NCBI GenBank assembly: GCA_003024985.2
Contig: PXIH01S0046315.1
Reading direction: 5' to 3' (one strand)
DNA length: 10,179 bases
Source of the DNA: Euperipatoides rowelli
Lineage: Eukaryota > Onychophora > Udeonychophora > Euonychophora > Peripatopsidae
The translations under genes were made by a program, and so were the position numbers. The notes beneath the pieces are model-generated. The model was given only the letters and a program-made list of their open reading frames with translations. It did no database searches and had not been told where the DNA came from. The number at the start of each line of letters is the position of its first letter. Position 1 is the stretch's first letter. This document shows, in pieces, positions 7,839 to 10,179 of this stretch.

Positions 7839-8140
7839 TGTTATATCTTTAGTAACAACAAGAATGAAAGGAAACTAGATAACCTTAAACTTGTTTATTG
7901 GAGGATAAAAGAACAACTATTAAAGAGCCCAAAATACATAGATCTCTAATTCTAAACTACTGAATTAGAATAAGAAGAACAAGCTTCTCGCTTGAGTTGC
8001 ATACTGCTATAGACAGTTTGCATGTACGAATCATATCGATATTTATGGTATCAATATTCTGTGTGGTAACATTACCATAGTAATCATGTCATATTACCAT
8101 CTTATATTTCTTATCGTATTAGCTTAGCTCACTGCCAACA
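7839..8140 (-). repeat. 5' LTR of the gypsy element
   Basis: On the element strand it starts TGTTGGCAGTGAGC and ends GATATAACA, giving TGTT...AACA inverted ends and a length of about 302 bp. It is followed directly by the primer-binding site. A polyadenylation hexamer AATAAA sits at 7894-7899, and a TATA-like AATATAAG lies near 8101-8108, roughly where U3 should carry a promoter. No second LTR exists in the window, so the edges rest on the end motifs and the primer-binding site rather than on a repeat alignment. The 5 bp outside (gcccc, 8141-8145) would be the target duplication, but its partner is lost. Confidence 0.75.
7894..7899 (-). promoter_or_regulatory. LTR polyadenylation signal AATAAA
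   Basis: AATAAA lies in CCAATAAACAAG on the minus strand, about 50 bp before the 3' edge of the LTR. That is the usual place for the R-region poly(A) signal. In a 5' LTR it would normally be bypassed. Confidence 0.6.
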
Positions 8141-8192
8141 GCCCCATCAAATATATTATTCCCCATTTAGAATATTTAGTATAATCATAGAC

Positions 8193-8209
8193 ATTTTACT
8201 GAGTAAAAT
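8193..8209. repeat. near-perfect palindrome, 8-bp arms
   Basis: ATTTTACT and AGTAAAAT are exact complements around a single central G. A one-base centre is better suited to binding a dimeric protein than to an RNA hairpin. It sits about 50 bp outside the LTR edge. No known factor is assigned. Confidence 0.7.
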
Positions 8210-8509
8210 AACTTTCACCATAGAATTTTTAGTAGATTTTGACTCAATAAAAGTATTGTTAACGATACTGGTGCTTAACACCAATTTGTCTTATATTATA
8301 AAGTCACAGGTTATAGTATCAATTATATTATTTCATATTTATAGAGCATCAGCTCTAATAATTAAGTAAAANTTTTGCTATATAATATTTGATTACAAGG
8401 GAATTTTGATCTCAGGTTTTCACTTTTGCATTTCGAACAACTGTTCAAACTAATTGTACCAAACTATCTACTACAGAAGTAATCTCCTAGGTTTTATATT
8501 ATCATTTAC

Positions 8510-8533
8510 AGTATTGAGTGACTGCTCAATACT
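8510..8533. repeat. perfect hairpin, 9-bp stem, 6-nt loop
   Basis: AGTATTGAG (8510-8518) and CTCAATACT (8525-8533) pair exactly around TGACTG. The stem is much too short for a microRNA precursor, and pairing does not extend outward. No T run follows it. Confidence 0.75.
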
Positions 8534-9417
8534 TTAGTGTGATTTATATATAACTGTAACCCATATATTTTAGACTTTGTGCCCTTTTGGACGCATAATA
8601 AATTGCTTTATTTCTAAAACTCATTCTAGTTTACCTTTATTTCTTGGCGTACACCTTTTTATTATACAGTTTAGAACATATACAAAAGATTTTGTACTGG
8701 TTATTTTGGAAAAGATAAAATATAATCATTTCACCAAGTTTACCTCTGTAACTGCTATTTGGAAAGTGCTCCCCTTTTCAAATTGCAAGAGAGCCTAAAC
8801 CTATATTCGAATCCTCTAAAGCCTGAGCCTTTATCTCTTTTCCATCTCTTCCTTTGAGCCCATTACAATACTTCAAAACTTTTAAAACCATTAGTAGAGA
8901 GTGGGGAAGGAGCTTGTTTATTAACTTGATACTATATGCATGTAAAGGTGGTTAGAAAAAATTCTGTATTATAAAAATCAAGTAATGAGTAACTTATTAA
9001 CCATACTGTATGCCATGTTGATTTTAATAATTTTGAAGTTTGTGATGTAATAAGACCAATTTATTAGTGAATTAAATTCTCTTGTGGATGGAAAAAGAAC
9101 CATGAAAATAATTTTTTATATTATAACAATTTAAGTAAAATTAGTATTGTAATAATACCTATTTCCACTTTCCTTCCCCCTTAAAAAATATCACCTTAAC
9201 TTTGAAGATTCTGCTAGCAAAATTCTACTCCTTTGCCCCATCACCAAAAATCTTCCTGTCTGTTAAATTCAATACTTGACATGATTAATTTGATAAGTGA
9301 ACTGACTAGAAAATTGAAATGATAATGTAATAGACAAGTCTGGCATGGAAACAACAACAACATGCAGGTCAAGGTCTGCTGTATCTTTAAAGAACAAAAC
9401 AACCCAACAAGACATTT

Positions 9418-9433
9418 AGGGATTTTTATCCCT
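9418..9433. repeat. small hairpin, 6-bp stem, followed by T run
   Basis: AGGGAT and ATCCCT pair around TTTT and are followed by TTTT. The arrangement looks like a bacterial terminator, but the surroundings are animal-type noncoding DNA, so it is recorded only as a short inverted repeat. Confidence 0.5.
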
Positions 9434-10118
9434 TTTTAATTATGTGACAAATTTTGCTTTACTGTACATTGTAGATGCCATTTTTTTATTCATTTGTTGA
9501 AAATGTCTCATGGCAAGGGAAACCGTTTATTGATTTCAAGGAAAACCTTGTACCTTAAATAGCTGATTTTTTTTTTTTTTTAAATAGTTGGCAATCTTCT
9601 TGATTATTTTTTATTGCTGTAAATATTCTAAATCCTATTTGGCTTAAGTCCAAACTTGGTGCTACTACAAAACATGTTAAATGCTTAGTAGTGACATCAT
9701 CAACTTTTGTTTATCTTATTATTATTTTGACTTTTAGCATTGAGGCCTGCCAATTTCTTGTTTTAAAAGATTTCCACAATATTATTTAGGTTTAACTAAA
9801 AGTATGGTTTTCATCAATGGCCTAATATTTTAAAACATTATTTTCATGAGATATGTCACCTGTTTGAAATATTTTAATAATCTTTTTATTTAAGATATAA
9901 ATTAAATATTTGTTATTATTATAAAACTAAACCAAAGTAAAACTTTGAATTTTTTTTTTTCCTCCAAAATAAAACACCTTCTCATGAATTTTGGTACATT
10001 TTACATTTTTCCAAACTTTTATAAATTTCAAGCAGTATATATTTTTTTTTCATGATGATAAAGGAAATCGTTTGATACATAATTCAAAAGTGACCTGCAA
10101 TGGACTTTAACTTTTTTT

Positions 10119-10179
10119 TTAATCCTTTCCACTCCACACAAATTCAGAGAATTTGGGTTCTACCACTCCACAATAAAAA
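10119..10179. mobile_element. piggyBac-like element terminus (left end) with TTAA
   Basis: TTAA (10119-10122) is followed by TCCTTTCCACTCCACA (10123-10138), which matches the inverted terminus at 470-485 at 15 of 16 bases. CCACTCCACA recurs 34 bp inward (10129-10138 and 10163-10172), a subterminal direct repeat like that of the other copy. The element continues off the right edge, so its length and coding content are unknown. The orientation of the two termini shows they belong to separate copies, not to one element spanning the window. Confidence 0.5.

Larger units (their letters stand above)
1405..8140 (-). mobile_element. Ty3/gypsy LTR retrotransposon, Mag/K02A2.6-like, degenerate and 3'-truncated, interrupted by a LINE
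   Basis: Element order on the minus strand is 5' LTR, primer-binding site, gag with two tandem CCHC-type knuckles, aspartic protease, reverse transcriptase with YLDD, RNase H, then integrase. This gag-PR-RT-RH-IN order defines Ty3/gypsy (Metaviridae) elements. The knuckle pair and the integrase wording (LHPLIHPSGPWSRIHTD type) resemble the Mag clade and the K02A2.6-like proteins common in invertebrate genomes. Excluding the inserted LINE, about 3.6 kb remains. The right boundary is the TG...CA edge of the LTR at 8140. On the left the similarity stops within the integrase core, so the C-terminal integrase, polypurine tract and 3' LTR are lost. No env-like reading frame is seen. Frame breaks and stops in every domain show an old, inactive copy. 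Confidence 0.88.
8141..10118. other. AT-rich noncoding DNA, no gene recognised
   Basis: Nearly 2 kb lies outside the gypsy LTR. Open frames are short and lack family motifs; the longest, on the plus strand at 8577-8798, has low-complexity composition and no recognisable domain. Long T tracts occur at about 9567-9582 and 9950-9960. The stretch could be intron, 3' UTR or intergenic DNA. No splice pattern, coding periodicity or RNA gene allows a choice. An ambiguous base is at 8372. Confidence 0.6.

Noticed and set aside
8577-8798. Plus-strand open frame of 73 codons
   Set aside because: It has no domain, no plausible promoter or splice context and hydrophobic AT-driven composition; not enough to call a gene.
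9618-9625. TGTAAATA, a Pumilio-type RNA motif that might mark a 3' UTR
   Set aside because: An eight-base AT-rich motif is expected often by chance here, and no transcript evidence or coding exon is present.
1-10179. CRISPR array, tRNA/rRNA genes, envelope gene or prokaryotic operon
   Set aside because: No regularly spaced repeats, no tRNA or rRNA signature, no env-like frame beyond integrase (which is truncated) and no ribosome-binding-site-led gene series were seen.

Overview
The window is AT-rich noncoding animal DNA with a decayed nest of transposable elements in the middle. The element families point to a metazoan, more likely an invertebrate: a Mag/K02A2.6-like Ty3/gypsy LTR retrotransposon, a CR1/Daphne-like LINE, and DNA-transposon termini resembling piggyBac and hAT. 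The species cannot be named. I see no host exon, tRNA, rRNA or prokaryotic-type gene, and no previously undescribed multi-gene system.

Layout. Positions 1-1400 are AT-rich sequence with a (TA)n tract, one end of a piggyBac-like element stopping at a TTAA (412-489), two neighbouring perfect palindromes (736-800), a perfect 26-bp tandem duplication (907-958), a GA/CT hairpin (997-1050) and a possible hAT-like fragment (1211-1410). Positions 1405-8140 hold a minus-strand gypsy element. Read from right to left it has a 5' LTR of about 302 bp, a primer-binding site, gag with two zinc knuckles, protease, reverse transcriptase, RNase H and a truncated integrase. It has no 3' LTR, and the integrase stops before its third catalytic acidic residue.

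A LINE of about 3.1 kb (2547-5657), also on the minus strand, sits inside the gypsy pol gene exactly between the reverse transcriptase thumb and RNase H. It carries an AP-like endonuclease, a cysteine-rich linker, a reverse transcriptase, a C-terminal domain and a short 3' UTR with a perfect 8-bp hairpin and an A/T-rich tail. ORF1 is absent, so the copy is 5'-truncated. The gypsy copy inserted first and the LINE jumped into it later. Both are now full of frameshifts and stop codons and should not make active proteins.

Positions 8141-10118 are AT-rich noncoding DNA with a few short perfect hairpins and no recognisable gene. At the extreme right (10119-10179) another piggyBac-like terminus begins at a TTAA. 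It matches the terminus near the left end at 15 of 16 bases in inverted orientation, so the two look like separate copies of one family. Two ambiguous bases (7392, 8372) show the assembly is not fully resolved.
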